DNA of 64,000 bases from assembly GCF_017874615.1 (NCBI RefSeq), contig NZ_JAGIKV010000016.1, positions 62,001 to 126,000 of the forward strand, read 5' to 3'. A program made the position numbers and the translations under genes. Below are positions 16,426-26,317 of the stretch, in pieces (the first letter of the stretch is position 1; each line of letters opens with the position of its first letter). The notes under the pieces are model-generated. The model ran no database searches, was not told where the DNA came from, and was given only the letters and a program-made list of their open reading frames with translations. The DNA is from Paenibacillus xylanexedens. GTDB taxonomy: Bacteria; Bacillota; Bacilli; Paenibacillales; Paenibacillaceae.

Positions 16426-17366
16426 GATACAGGATCACCTGATGCATCTGCATGATGATTGCGATATTGAAGCGGGCTTTGGCCTGTCCAACGTTTGAAT
16501 TGTCTGCTGAAATGGGACAGATGGGTGTAACCCAGCTTCCACGCAATTTCCCCGAGCGACAGCTCTGGCTGTTCGATCAGTACTTTGGCCTCCTGCAACT
16601 TCAAGCTGGAGAGGTAAGCTCTGGGTGAACGCCCGTACACCTTGCGAAAGACCTGTAGACCATATCCCGGGCTGATGCCAAACGAGGATATAATCTGCTC
16701 TACTTTGACCGTGGATATGCTGCTTTCCTTGGTTCGAAGCTGGGCATGGAATGCCTGCTTGATCGCCTCCGCTATAGCTCCCGCATAATGCATGGCTGTT
16801 GGCGCTGGTGCATGTGAAGCAGCAACGGAAGTGGTGGACTCCGGTTCGTTGTCAGCGGCTTGGGACAACAGGGCGAACAGTTCAAACATGCGTGCCTGCA
16901 TGATCATTTTATCAGTGGACGTGTAGGCTTCAGATATGTTAATCATCCCCATCCAACTCTCCAGCACAACGCGCATTTTCCTATTATCAACCGTACCTGC
17001 TGCGTAGATTTGGCTATGCTGTGACATCAGCTTCAGGGTGAAGACCGGATCATCCACATTAAAATGAGCGCTAAAATAAGTCATGCCTTCCGTGGATACA
17101 CATTGATTTGTATGTTTGAACCCGGGAGGAATGAGAAGAATGGAACCTTCCTCCACGGTGTAGGTATAACCATGAATCACACTCTCCTGCGTACCTTCGA
17201 TGATCAACATAATCTCAAAGCCCGGATGTGATTCCTCCGGCATCGCCCATCCATAGGGGACTTGTTGGCTGTGCGCACCATAGAATTTGATGTTACAGTC
17301 GATAATAGGTAGCCAGTGGGCCAGCGTATGGTGAGGCATTTCTCGGAGCTGTGATCGGATATCCAT
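16395..17366 (-). CDS. AraC-family transcriptional regulator, GH42 locus
   Basis: A cupin-like sugar-sensing N-terminal domain (GWAMPEESHPGFEIMLIIEGT, then EEGSILLIPPGFKHTNQ) is followed by a C-terminal pair of helix-turn-helix units (LSLGEIAWKLGYTHLSHFSRQFKRWTGQSPLQYR). ATG 17366 is chosen because GAGGTG lies 6 nt upstream; the adjacent ATG 17369 is nearly too close. It is divergent from the beta-galactosidase gene with a 257-bp shared control region, so it likely activates it in response to a galactoside. It overlaps mobA tail to tail. Confidence 0.88.
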   Translation of the reverse strand: MDIRSQLREMPHHTLAHWLPIIDCNIKFYGAHSQQVPYGWAMPEESHPGFEIMLIIEGTQESVIHGYTYTVEEGSILLIPPGFKHTNQCVSTEGMTYFSAHFNVDDPVFTLKLMSQHSQIYAAGTVDNRKMRVVLESWMGMINISEAYTSTDKMIMQARMFELFALLSQAADNEPESTTSVAASHAPAPTAMHYAGAIAEAIKQAFHAQLRTKESSISTVKVEQIISSFGISPGYGLQVFRKVYGRSPRAYLSSLKLQEAKVLIEQPELSLGEIAWKLGYTHLSHFSRQFKRWTGQSPLQYRNHHADASGDPVSYRSESSPES

Positions 17367-17526
17367 CATATTCACCTCGGAAAAGGGTAAAAACAACTTG
17401 CCTTATACAATCGGCACCCGTAGTATACTTCATTATAATCAGTTTAACGCAAGCATGGATAATCCATGGAACGCATCAGCGTTTGAAGTGGTTGCTGAAC
17501 AATCCAAGTTCTTCAATCAATAATAA

Positions 17527-17540
17527 TGTAAACGCTACCA
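17527..17540 (+). promoter_or_regulatory. CcpA catabolite-responsive element (cre) upstream of the beta-galactosidase
   Basis: TGTAAACGCTACCA matches the cre consensus TGWAANCGNTNWCA at all but one position. It lies 84 bp before the GH42 start codon. CcpA bound here would repress the gene when preferred sugars are present. Confidence 0.6.
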
Positions 17541-17623
17541 TTACGGATTGGAATATGTCAACTCTTGCACACGTCAAGATCATTATATTTTCCACCTAAA
17601 ACACCTGAAAAGGAGATTAAATC

Positions 17624-19627
17624 ATGGACAAATTATTATATGGCGTAGCTTACTATGATGAATATATGCCCTACGAAAGATTGGACAAGGACATTCAGAT
17701 GATGAAAGATGCAGGGATCAACGTGGTCCGCATTGCAGAATCAACCTGGAGTACCCATGAACCGCAGAATGGCGTATTTGACTTCTCTTCCGTAGACCGT
17801 GTGCTGGATGCCATGCATGAGGCGGGGATTCAGGTTATCGTAGGAACACCAACGTATGCAGTTCCTACATGGATGGTCAAGGAACATCCGGACGTGCTGG
17901 CTACCACCTCACAGGGGCCTGGTAAATACGGCGCAAGACAGATCATGGACATTACACATCCAACCTATCTATTCTATGCCGAGCGGATCATCCGCAAGCT
18001 GATCTCTCGGGTAAGCACACATCCAGCAGTAATCGGTTATCAGACAGATAACGAGACGAAGCATTACAATACGGCCGGAGATAATGTACAACTGCAATTC
18101 GTCAAATATATGCGGAACAAGTTCAGTTCCCTGGATGAGCTCAACAAGGAATTTGGCCTCGACTACTGGAGCAATCGAATCAATAGCTGGGAAGACTTCC
18201 CGTCTGTTGTAGGAACGATCAACGGCAGTCTGGGTGCTGAGTTTGCCAAGTTCCAGCGTCTGCTGGTAACCAACTTTTTGGCTTGGCAAGTGGGAATCGT
18301 GAATGAATACAAACAGGAAGGACAGTTTGTTACCCAGAACTTTGACTTCGATTGGCGTGGATATTCCTACGGCATTCAAGGGGATGTGGACCATTTTGCC
18401 GCATCGAAACCTTTTGACATCACCAGTGTGGACATCTACCATCCTTCCCAGGATGATCTGACCGGCATTGAAATTTCATTCGGCGGGGATGTGGCGCGTT
18501 CCACCAAACAATCGAACTATCTGGTGCTGGAGACCGAAGCGCAGGCGTTCTGGCATTGGGTTCCCTATCCGGGACAGCTGCGTTTGCAGGCATTCAGTCA
18601 TCTGGCATCAGGAGCAAACATGGTTGCCTACTGGCACTGGCATTCGTTGCACAATTCGTTTGAGACGTATTGGAAAGGATTGCTCAGTCATGACTTTGAA
18701 CCGAATCCGGTGTACAACGAAGCGAAGACGATTGGCAGGGATTTTGCAAGACTGAGTCCTAAGCTTGTGAATCTGAAGAAAAAGAATCGGGTAGCTGTGC
18801 TGTTCAGCAATGAGGCACTGACATCGATCAAGTGGTTTGGTTTTAACTTCACCAGTGACAAGAACTACAATGACGTGGTGCGCTGGATGTACGATGAATT
18901 GTACAAGATGAACATTGGCTGTGACCTCATCGATCCATCGGTTGAGAGTTATGCGGAGTATGATGTGCTCGTTGTACCTGCTCTGTATGCTGCTTCGGAT
19001 GCATTGCTGGAAAAATTGAATCAATTCGTACAGGATGGCGGACATATCGTCTACTCGTTCAAAAGTGGATTTGCAAATGAGCATATCAAGGTACGCTCTA
19101 CCCGCCAGCCGGGCCTGATTAGTGAGGCATGCGGGATCAGTTATAACCTTTTTGTAGAGCCCAAACATGTCTCGCTGCGCGATGATCCATTCGAGGTTGG
19201 TGAGGAGCAGAACCAGGTTCACACCTGGATGGAACTAATTACACCGACAACGGCTGAAGTACTGGCTTGGTATGATCATGCACATTGGGGTGAATATGCG
19301 GCAATTACCCAGAATGCCTATGGAAAAGGCAAAGCAACCTATGTCGGATGTTATACCAGTTCTGCGGTGATCCGTAAGGTGTTGGAACGTGTCATGAAGG
19401 AAGCGGGCATATGGGGAGCTGATCAGGAGCTGGTTTTTCCCATCATTGTGAAGACAGGTGTGAACGATCAAGGGAATACGATTCGCTATTATTTCAATTA
19501 TGCGGATGAGGCAACATCCTTCGTGAATGCTTATGGGGAAGGGACTGAGCTACTTGCAGGAACCCCGATTGCTGAAGGAGAGAAGATCGAACTGGAGCCA
19601 TGGGGCATACGGATTATCGAACAATAA
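17624..19627 (+). CDS. GH42 beta-galactosidase
   Basis: This cytoplasmic enzyme hydrolyses terminal beta-galactose from short oligosaccharides. The 667-aa sequence shows a GH42 start (GVAYYDEYMPYERLDKDIQMMKDAGINVVRIAE STW), the acid/base Glu in GYQTDNET (about residue 144) and the nucleophile in YLVLETEAQAFW (about 303). The trimerization domain and a C-terminal beta domain follow. AAAAGGAGATT lies before the ATG. It lies between a divergent AraC regulator and a YesM/YesN pair with an ABC importer, so it likely processes galactosides the importer brings in. No signal peptide is seen. Confidence 0.95.
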   Translation: MDKLLYGVAYYDEYMPYERLDKDIQMMKDAGINVVRIAESTWSTHEPQNGVFDFSSVDRVLDAMHEAGIQVIVGTPTYAVPTWMVKEHPDVLATTSQGPGKYGARQIMDITHPTYLFYAERIIRKLISRVSTHPAVIGYQTDNETKHYNTAGDNVQLQFVKYMRNKFSSLDELNKEFGLDYWSNRINSWEDFPSVVGTINGSLGAEFAKFQRLLVTNFLAWQVGIVNEYKQEGQFVTQNFDFDWRGYSYGIQGDVDHFAASKPFDITSVDIYHPSQDDLTGIEISFGGDVARSTKQSNYLVLETEAQAFWHWVPYPGQLRLQAFSHLASGANMVAYWHWHSLHNSFETYWKGLLSHDFEPNPVYNEAKTIGRDFARLSPKLVNLKKKNRVAVLFSNEALTSIKWFGFNFTSDKNYNDVVRWMYDELYKMNIGCDLIDPSVESYAEYDVLVVPALYAASDALLEKLNQFVQDGGHIVYSFKSGFANEHIKVRSTRQPGLISEACGISYNLFVEPKHVSLRDDPFEVGEEQNQVHTWMELITPTTAEVLAWYDHAHWGEYAAITQNAYGKGKATYVGCYTSSAVIRKVLERVMKEAGIWGADQELVFPIIVKTGVNDQGNTIRYYFNYADEATSFVNAYGEGTELLAGTPIAEGEKIELEPWGIRIIEQ

Positions 19628-19669
19628 TAGGAAATAATAAATATAGGTATAAACGTTGAACTTAATATG

Positions 19670-19855
19670 TACACGTTAACGGAGAGGGCAGAAATAACCT
19701 GAGGAAGCGGAGCTAAAAGCTTTCTGAAAGAAAGCTGCATCGGAAGCATATACCTCGCCTTTATCACAGGATTTTCCCCTTAGAAAAGGGAATCAAAAAA
19801 ATCCGGTGATAACAGCGATCAGAAGGTTGTTCTGGCCTCGTAGTGATTTCGTGTA
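19670..19855 (+). repeat. Dispersed structured intergenic element, copy 1
   Basis: This is one of three related copies in the window (others at 40672-40868 and 50594-50757), all in the same orientation. Shared words are TACACG/TAACGGAGAGG near the left, TCGCCTTTATC, GGGAATCAAA, GATAACAGCGAT and a right end that pairs with the left. Here TTATCACAGGATTT (from 19761) pairs with AAATCCGGTGATAA (to 19812), and GAGGGCAGAA pairs with TTCTGGCCTC with one mismatch. Copy 1 also has an extra small AGCTTTC/GAAAGCT hairpin. It occupies most of the gap between the GH42 gene and the histidine kinase gene. No open reading frame. Confidence 0.85.
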
Positions 19856-19974
19856 ACTATCCATTCTATTGTATAACGTGATATTTTAACATTTCCATAC
19901 GAATATAAAGACCAAAGCGCCCTCAGCTTCCATGCTGGGGCGTTTGTCTATTTTAGCTCAGGAGTGGATGCGCT

Positions 19975-21765
19975 GTGTTTACCGAATGTTATCGGAAGCT
20001 GATAGATCCTTTCAAACGCAGCATTCGCAATAAATTGATTCTTACCATGACGCTGCTGGCCGTTCTGCCCGTCATTGCCATGACCGCTATGGCTGCTGAG
20101 AATACCCGCTCTTCCATGGAAGAGGAGATAATGGAGACCAACCGAGCCAATATGAACTGGGCCTCCATCTATCTGGGTGAACAGTTCGCGCACATGAACA
20201 ATATTATTTATTCCATTCAGATCAGTGACGAATTGCATCAATATCTGGCGTTGAACGAGGAAGCGCCGGCGGCCAGCCGATTCGATGAACAGAAGGCCAT
20301 GTTCAATATGCTGAACAGTGTATACTATTCTGCTGGCAATTATGTATTTGGCGTTGAACTGTACCTGAAGGAATTGGACACCTTGTTCACCTTCAACTCG
20401 ATGGATTCTCGCATCAAAGCGGTATCGGAAATACCGGAAGGATATCATGAGCTTTTTGCACAACATAAAGATTTTACAATTATCAATGATCCGGACGATC
20501 CGCAAAAGTTTCACATGACCCGCAGCATGAACCGCTTCGAGGATCAAGCTCAGATCGGCGCCATCAGTCTGGAGGTCAAGTGGGCTGAGTTCAATCAGAC
20601 GCTGGAGCTGCTGGATAGCCGGGGAGCCTATGCGGTATACATTGCTGACAACACGGGCAGTCCGGTCTATCAGCCAAACCAAGAGATTCAGCCTTCAGCG
20701 GAAGCACTAGAGAAATTGGCAGGTACAAAAGAAAGTTCGGGGTTTATCCGTACAGCCAAGGAATACGTATTCTTTCATTCCATTGAGCCGTCAGGACTGC
20801 GTGTGATCAAGATTGTACCTGCCCATGTCGTTAACGAAAGTGCGTTGGACACGATGAAATACGGACTGGTCGTGGGTGGCCTGGCCACCGTCATATCTGT
20901 GGGACTAGCTGCACTGGTGGCCTGGCGTACATCAAAGCCCATTGTCAGATTGGCGAATTCCATGAAGGGTATCCAGCTGATCAAGGACAGGGAAGTGGTA
21001 CGAAGCGGCCGGGTAGATGAGATTGGCCTGCTGGAGAAAAATCTGCACGGCATGGCTAGTCGTATTCGGGAACATATTCGCGACAATTACCTGATGAATC
21101 TGGAGAAGCAGACGGCCGAGCTCAAAGCACTGCAATCCCAGATCCATCCGCATTTCCTGCAAAACACACTACAAATGATTGGCGGCATGGTCTACTCGCA
21201 AAAACCGGCAGACAGTTACAAAGTCATTCGAGCCTTGAGCGAGATGTTTCGTTATATTGTACGAGCGCCGGATGGACTTGTCCCTCTACAGTCTGAACTC
21301 GATCAGTTGGAGCATTATATGCTGATTCAGAAGCAACGTTTTGCCGGCAGGCTTGAATATACACTGGAGATTACCGGAGAACTTCGGGCCTGTTATATTC
21401 CCAAGTTGTCTTTGCAACCCATTGTGGAGAATGGATTTTTGCATGGTCTGGAGAAGAAACAGGGCGAATGGAAACTGGGCATTGAGGTTGTCTGTGAACC
21501 TACAGATGTAACCATTCGAATTCGTGATAACGGCGTGGGTATGGATGCTGAGAGCCTAACGGAGATGCAGTCCAGACTGGAGCGGCTTACCCGGCAGGCA
21601 GATCGGGTGTGGAGTTCAGGTACAAGTATTGGACTGGTCAATGCGGCCTCACGAATGGTAATGCATTTTGGACCTGAATATGGGATGGGCATAGAAAGTG
21701 AATACGGACAGGGGACAAGCGTTACGGTACGAATCCCCTGTAATACAGGAGGCGAAGCCTTGTGA
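19975..21765 (+). CDS. YesM-type sensor histidine kinase
   Basis: This 596-aa kinase has an N-terminal membrane helix (KLILTMTLLAVLPVIAMTAMA), a ~250-residue extracellular sensor region, a second helix (MKYGLVVGGLATVISVGLAALVAW) and a HAMP domain. The HisKA_7TM-type YesM phosphorylation segment ALQSQIHPHFLQNTLQMIG follows (His in IHPHFL), then an ATPase domain with N box VENGFLHGL and G box DNGVGM. The GTG start has AGGAGTGG 8 nt upstream. It is coupled by a 4-nt overlap to the YesN-type regulator. Such pairs sense plant-derived oligosaccharides or the importer that binds them. Confidence 0.92.
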   Translation: MFTECYRKLIDPFKRSIRNKLILTMTLLAVLPVIAMTAMAAENTRSSMEEEIMETNRANMNWASIYLGEQFAHMNNIIYSIQISDELHQYLALNEEAPAASRFDEQKAMFNMLNSVYYSAGNYVFGVELYLKELDTLFTFNSMDSRIKAVSEIPEGYHELFAQHKDFTIINDPDDPQKFHMTRSMNRFEDQAQIGAISLEVKWAEFNQTLELLDSRGAYAVYIADNTGSPVYQPNQEIQPSAEALEKLAGTKESSGFIRTAKEYVFFHSIEPSGLRVIKIVPAHVVNESALDTMKYGLVVGGLATVISVGLAALVAWRTSKPIVRLANSMKGIQLIKDREVVRSGRVDEIGLLEKNLHGMASRIREHIRDNYLMNLEKQTAELKALQSQIHPHFLQNTLQMIGGMVYSQKPADSYKVIRALSEMFRYIVRAPDGLVPLQSELDQLEHYMLIQKQRFAGRLEYTLEITGELRACYIPKLSLQPIVENGFLHGLEKKQGEWKLGIEVVCEPTDVTIRIRDNGVGMDAESLTEMQSRLERLTRQADRVWSSGTSIGLVNAASRMVMHFGPEYGMGIESEYGQGTSVTVRIPCNTGGEAL

Positions 21766-22871
21766 ACAAGGAACTGTACAGAGTGCTGCTGGTGGACGAT
21801 GAACCGTGGAACCGGGATATTTTGCGCAACCTGGGAGATTGGAATGAACTCGGCATGACCGTTGCAGGTGAGGCAGAGGATGGCGAGCAGGCCATACAAC
21901 TGGTCAAGCAGCATCAGCCTCACATTATCATTACGGACATGCGCATGCCCGGTACAGACGGTGTGGAACTGTTACAGACGCTGAGCGGACAATACCCACA
22001 GATCAAGGTGATCGTGGTGAGCGGATATGACGACTTCAATTATGCAAAACATGCGATCCGCCATCGGGCTGCAGATTATCTGCTCAAACCGGTGAATCCG
22101 GATGAACTGAATGGTGTACTTGCTAAATGTGCAAAGGAGTTGGAAAAAGTTGAATCAGCACCTGAATCGTGGGAATCGTACCCATCTTCGTTCGCAGGTG
22201 AGTTCTCCCTGTTTCAGCAGCAGGCCCGCCTGCGGTTTAATGACCTGAACGGTCAGAGTCTGCGGGAGTGGTTCCAGCAATTACAGCAGAAGCTGGAACG
22301 ATGCGAGATTAACAGACCTCGGCAGCTTGGCAGGGTGGCTCATGAATTACAGGCTTTGTTAGATGAACTGTGCGTCTCCAATGGCTTGTACGAGCGGCCC
22401 GAAGCAACGGCGCTACCTCCTGCGGCTGCACTGGCTTCCATCGAATCCACGATCGCATGGATTTCGACTCCGTACTATCAGGCTTTGGAGCAGCTCATTG
22501 CGCAGCGTAAGTTCAAGAATAAGCTTAACCTGAATGAGGTGAAGCAATACATTGAGCAGCACTGTATGGAGATGATTACGCTGGAGCAGCTCGCTCAGAT
22601 CTTTTTTGTCAGCAAGGAATATCTCAGCAAGGTATTCAAGAAGGAATATGAGGTGAATGTGACCGACTATGTTATCCAGTTGCGTATGACGCGAGCGAAA
22701 GAATGGGTGATGGATGAACAGATTCCGTTCAAGCATGTTGCCGAGATGGCTGGTTATGAGGATGTGTCCTACTTCTATCGGGTATTCAAGAAGCATTTCG
22801 GAGTTTCACCTGGGGAGATGCGGAAGGGACAGGCTCGTATATCAGGTAAATCAGGCAGTAGCACGGAATGA
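21762..22871 (+). CDS. YesN-type AraC response regulator
   Basis: The 369-aa regulator has a receiver domain (LLVDDEPWNRDIL, phospho-acceptor Asp59 in IIITDMRMPGTDG, KP in YLLKPVNPDEL). A linker and an AraC helix-turn-helix pair at the C terminus (LEQLAQIFFVSKEYLSKVFKKEYEVNVTDYV; FKHVAEMAGYEDVSYFYRVFKKHFGVSPGEMR) follow. It partners the YesM kinase and most likely switches on the downstream ABC importer genes. Confidence 0.92.
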   Translation: MNKELYRVLLVDDEPWNRDILRNLGDWNELGMTVAGEAEDGEQAIQLVKQHQPHIIITDMRMPGTDGVELLQTLSGQYPQIKVIVVSGYDDFNYAKHAIRHRAADYLLKPVNPDELNGVLAKCAKELEKVESAPESWESYPSSFAGEFSLFQQQARLRFNDLNGQSLREWFQQLQQKLERCEINRPRQLGRVAHELQALLDELCVSNGLYERPEATALPPAAALASIESTIAWISTPYYQALEQLIAQRKFKNKLNLNEVKQYIEQHCMEMITLEQLAQIFFVSKEYLSKVFKKEYEVNVTDYVIQLRMTRAKEWVMDEQIPFKHVAEMAGYEDVSYFYRVFKKHFGVSPGEMRKGQARISGKSGSSTE

Positions 22872-22942
22872 GACGTTTGAGAGAGCTTTTGCGGCAGGAT
22901 TAAGGTTTAAAATAATCCAATACACAAGTCTAATTTTGTCCA

Positions 22943-22972
22943 ATGAAGCGCTTTCATTTACTGATATATAAT
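22943..22972 (+). promoter_or_regulatory. Candidate promoter with cre-like palindrome before the binding-protein gene
   Basis: TATAAT at 22967-22972 follows ATGAAGCGCTTTCAT at 22943-22957, an imperfect palindrome that looks like a cre site shortened by one base. No clear -35 box is visible, as expected for an activator-dependent promoter. CcpA binding is uncertain because of the missing base. Confidence 0.4.
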
Positions 22973-23018
22973 GATCCTATGAAAGACAAACCAGTTACAC
23001 ACCGGGAGGTCATAAGAG

Positions 23019-24299
23019 ATGAAAGTATGGAAAAGCGTAGCAAGTGCGGTACTGGTCAGTGTTCTGCTCGCAGGTTGCGGTTCCAATGCAGGAACGGACA
23101 ATGGGCAGGAGGAATCGGCATCAGGCAGCACGGTATCACTCAAAGTATTCGTTGCACAACCTCGGCTGAAAGAACACTACGATAAATATATAGAACAGTT
23201 CAAAGCCAAGGAGAAAGCAGAGAAAAACATTGAGGTGAACGTGCAACTGGAGATGCCGCCTGCGGACAATGCACCTCAGATTCTGAAGACTCGCCTCGCC
23301 TCCAATGATGCACCGGATGTGTTCGCCCTGCATGCAGTCAATGAGATTCCACCATTCAGCAAAGCTGGTTATCTGGAAGACCTGTCGGGCCAACCTTTTG
23401 TCGATAAGCTGCTGGATTCGGTTAAACCTTCCATAACGGATGCGGAGGGTAAAATCGTAGCTATTCCATTGGAAACAGTATCATGGGGCTATTTGTACAA
23501 TAAAGATATTTTTGAAGAGCAAGGGCTGGAAGTGCCAACGACGTTAACAGAAATGAAAGCGGTCGTGGAGAAACTCAAAGCAGCCAACATTACACCGTTT
23601 GAACTATCCTACAAAGAAGCCTGGATTCCGCAATTATTTCTGCCACTTACCGTGGGTGCATTAACTCAGTCTGAGCACAAAGACTTCGTGGAGAAGATGA
23701 ATCAGGATCAGGGCTCCTTCTCCGATATGAAAGCATTGTTTGATATCTTTGATCTCGTCAATGCCAATGGAACGGACAAAGCGCTGGAAGTGGGCGGAGA
23801 TGATGGTTCAGCAGCCTTCGCATCAGGAAGCGCCGCGATGTGGATTCAAGGACCATGGTTTGCCGAAACCATCCTGAAGTCCAACCCGGACTTGAACTTT
23901 GGTGTAGCACCAATGCCGATCAATGACAATCCGGATGATACCAAAATCAATCTGAGCACCTCCACTTCACTGGCAGTATCGTCATCTAGCAAAAACAAAG
24001 AAGTGGCACTCGATTTCGTGAACTACATTCTCGATGACAAGGATTCAAGTGCATTCTTCGAAGCACTCAAGTTCAATCCGATTGCCAAGATCCATGACTT
24101 CAAGAGCTTCCCGTGGGTAGACGATGCCCAGAAATATGTGAGTGAAGGTAAAGCTTATGAGGACCCATCCCTCCCTCAAGCGGTGAAAGACGAGTCAGGC
24201 AAAGCGTTGCAAGGCTACTACTCTGGGCAATTAAATCAACAGCAGGTTATCGATGCGCTCGACAAGGCGTGGAAATCTTACAACAAAGTCAACAAGTAA
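23019..24299 (+). CDS. ABC importer sugar-binding lipoprotein (family 1)
   Basis: A 426-aa protein with a lipoprotein signal (VLVSVLLAGC, lipid-attached Cys20) and a family 1 solute-binding domain. It has DAPDVFALHAVNEIPPFSKAGYLEDL, WGYLYNKDIFEEQGLEVPTTL and AAMWIQGPWFAETI. It sits outside the membrane and delivers an oligosaccharide to the two permeases encoded downstream. The context with GH42 suggests a galacto-oligosaccharide. No ATPase gene is present in the locus; a shared MsmX-type ATPase is the usual solution in these systems. Confidence 0.92.
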   Translation: MKVWKSVASAVLVSVLLAGCGSNAGTDNGQEESASGSTVSLKVFVAQPRLKEHYDKYIEQFKAKEKAEKNIEVNVQLEMPPADNAPQILKTRLASNDAPDVFALHAVNEIPPFSKAGYLEDLSGQPFVDKLLDSVKPSITDAEGKIVAIPLETVSWGYLYNKDIFEEQGLEVPTTLTEMKAVVEKLKAANITPFELSYKEAWIPQLFLPLTVGALTQSEHKDFVEKMNQDQGSFSDMKALFDIFDLVNANGTDKALEVGGDDGSAAFASGSAAMWIQGPWFAETILKSNPDLNFGVAPMPINDNPDDTKINLSTSTSLAVSSSSKNKEVALDFVNYILDDKDSSAFFEALKFNPIAKIHDFKSFPWVDDAQKYVSEGKAYEDPSLPQAVKDESGKALQGYYSGQLNQQQVIDALDKAWKSYNKVNK

Positions 24300-24477
24300 G
24301 GAACTGTGAGGAATGGAGTATCCGCTTTTGTTGGCAAATCTCTACGGTCTGAGAGCTTGTCAACAAATTAGGGGTACTTTGTTTCGTCGCAGTCTCCAAG
24401 CAGATGATACGGCAGGCAGAACGTTCTTCGTTCCCTCGTTTACAATCATCCGCTTCGAGTGAAAAGGGGGAGAACCA

Positions 24478-25362
24478 ATGGCTACGAATGTGTTCAAAAA
24501 GTATCTGTCACTGCTCGCGTTCACTGCGCCTGCCTTTGTCATCTATGCGATTTTCCTGCTGTATCCCACGTTTAGTGGCATGTTCTATAGCCTGACGGAT
24601 TGGAACGGACTCAATCAGGATTACAGCTTTATCGGTCTGGGCAACTTCTTGGAATTGTTCAAAGAAGATCCCGACTTTCTGAACTCTCTGTGGTTCACGA
24701 TGAAATATGTAATATTTATGCTGATTCTGCAAAATGGAATTGCTTTGCTGCTCGCCGTGTTCATTGAGTCACGGACGCGCAGCAAGGGGCTCTTCCGGAC
24801 CCTATTCTTCATGCCTAACATGATCAGTACAATCATCAGTGCCTTCATGTGGACCTTCATCTTCTCTCAGGTGCTGCCACAGCTCGCACAGAAACTGGCT
24901 TTATCGTTCCTCGACCAGCAATGGTTGGGTGATCCGAAGTTTTCATTTTACTCCATTCTGATCGTATCGCTCTGGAATGGTGTAGGGTATATGATGATCA
25001 TCTATCTGGCTGCTCTCCAGGGTGTGCCAAAAAGTCTCAAGGAAGCAGCTGTTATTGATGGGGCTAACGCATTCCAGGTGCTGCGCAATGTGGTGTTGCC
25101 GATGATTACTCATGCCGTGACCATCTGTTTCTTCCTGACGCTGAACGGAGCATTCAAAGTGTTCGAAGTGGTGTATGGACTGACTGGTGGTGGACCGGGC
25201 CGGGCCACGCAGGTGATCACGATGAACATCTATGAAGAAGCATTCTCCAACAACTTCAGATACGGCTATGCCAGTGCTAAATCGGTTGTGCTGTTCATCA
25301 TCGTACTCATCTTTACACTCATCCAGATCACCGTCATGAAGAAGAAAGAGGTGGAAGCATGA
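24478..25362 (+). CDS. ABC sugar permease, MalF-type
   Basis: Six membrane segments are visible in 294 residues, beginning with LLAFTAPAFVIYAIFLLYPTFSGMFYSLTDWNG. The ATPase-coupling EAA loop reads KSLKEAAVIDGANAFQVLRNVVLPMI. AAAGGGGGAG lies before the ATG. About 180 bp separates it from the binding-protein gene; no terminator was seen there, so one transcript is likely. Confidence 0.92.
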   Translation: MATNVFKKYLSLLAFTAPAFVIYAIFLLYPTFSGMFYSLTDWNGLNQDYSFIGLGNFLELFKEDPDFLNSLWFTMKYVIFMLILQNGIALLLAVFIESRTRSKGLFRTLFFMPNMISTIISAFMWTFIFSQVLPQLAQKLALSFLDQQWLGDPKFSFYSILIVSLWNGVGYMMIIYLAALQGVPKSLKEAAVIDGANAFQVLRNVVLPMITHAVTICFFLTLNGAFKVFEVVYGLTGGGPGRATQVITMNIYEEAFSNNFRYGYASAKSVVLFIIVLIFTLIQITVMKKKEVEA

Positions 25363-26186
25363 GGATGCAACGACTGAACAGTTATCTGATTAGACTGCTG
25401 CTGATCCTGGGCTCTCTCGTCGCTATGCTGCCGATCTACATGGCGGTTGTGAACTCTTTTAAAACACAGGGTGAGATGTTCCAATCCTTTATCGCGCTGC
25501 CAACGACGTTGCACTGGGAGAATTATTCGGACGCGTTTAACAAAATCAATCTGTTGGGCAGTTCAATGAACTCGGCAATTGTATCCTTTCTGGGGATCGG
25601 GGGAATTGTCTTCTGTGCCTCACTTGCGGGATACAAGCTGTCACGAACCTCAGGCCGCTTGAGCAACCTGATCTTCTTCCTGTTTGTTGCATCCATGCTG
25701 GTGCCGTTTCATTCGATCATGATTCCGCTGACGCGGGTAGCCAAAGGCATGGGTGTACAGGGAAGTACGTACGGATTGGCCCTAATTTATATCGGGCTTG
25801 GTGTGAACATGGCGATCTTCCTCTATCACGGGTTTGTGAAATCCATTCCGCGTGAATTGGAGGAATCGGCTCAGATTGACGGATGTAATGAGTTCCAGAC
25901 GTTCTTCCAGATTATCTTTCCGCTCTTGCTTCCGATCACAGTTACCATCGCGATTCTGGACTTCCTCTGGATCTGGAATGACTTCTTGTTGCCACTGCTC
26001 ATGCTGACCGATGTGAATCGTTATACGCTGATTCTGTCCACGAACATGCTGTTTGGTGAATATAACAAGGAATGGCCGTTGATTCTATCCTCCCTGGTAC
26101 TGACTGCGATTCCGGTTATTCTGATCTATGCGTTCTTCCAGAAGTTCATCATGGAGGGTATTGCGGAGGGTGCGGTCAAAGGGTAA
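25359..26186 (+). CDS. ABC sugar permease, MalG-type
   Basis: A 275-aa permease with about six helices. The EAA loop is ELEESAQIDGCNEFQTFFQIIFPLLLPI, and the C terminus is typical of MalG-like subunits (FFQKFIMEGIAEGAVKG). The ATG overlaps the MalF-type stop by 4 nt. It forms a heterodimer with that subunit for uptake of the GH42 substrate. Confidence 0.92.
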   Translation: MRMQRLNSYLIRLLLILGSLVAMLPIYMAVVNSFKTQGEMFQSFIALPTTLHWENYSDAFNKINLLGSSMNSAIVSFLGIGGIVFCASLAGYKLSRTSGRLSNLIFFLFVASMLVPFHSIMIPLTRVAKGMGVQGSTYGLALIYIGLGVNMAIFLYHGFVKSIPRELEESAQIDGCNEFQTFFQIIFPLLLPITVTIAILDFLWIWNDFLLPLLMLTDVNRYTLILSTNMLFGEYNKEWPLILSSLVLTAIPVILIYAFFQKFIMEGIAEGAVKG

Positions 26187-26224
26187 TTCGAAAACGAGGT
26201 CATATGCATGTGACCGTTGGAGTA

Positions 26225-26281
26225 TCAAAAAACCGTCTTGATCTGAAGGATATTATCCTTATAGTTCAAGACGGTTTTTGA
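26225..26281 (+). terminator. Terminator of the sugar importer operon
   Basis: TCAAAAAACCGTCTTGA at 26225-26241 pairs with TCAAGACGGTTTTTGA at 26266-26281. The stem carries T runs on both strands, so it also ends the convergent chemoreceptor gene. Confidence 0.85.
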
Positions 26282-26317
26282 TGTTCATGCAGTATCTATC
26301 TGTATGTTTTGTTTATT

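Noticed and set aside
22943..22957. Full catabolite-responsive element before the binding-protein gene
   Set aside because: The palindrome is one base short of a cre, so it is kept only as a cre-like part of a candidate promoter.
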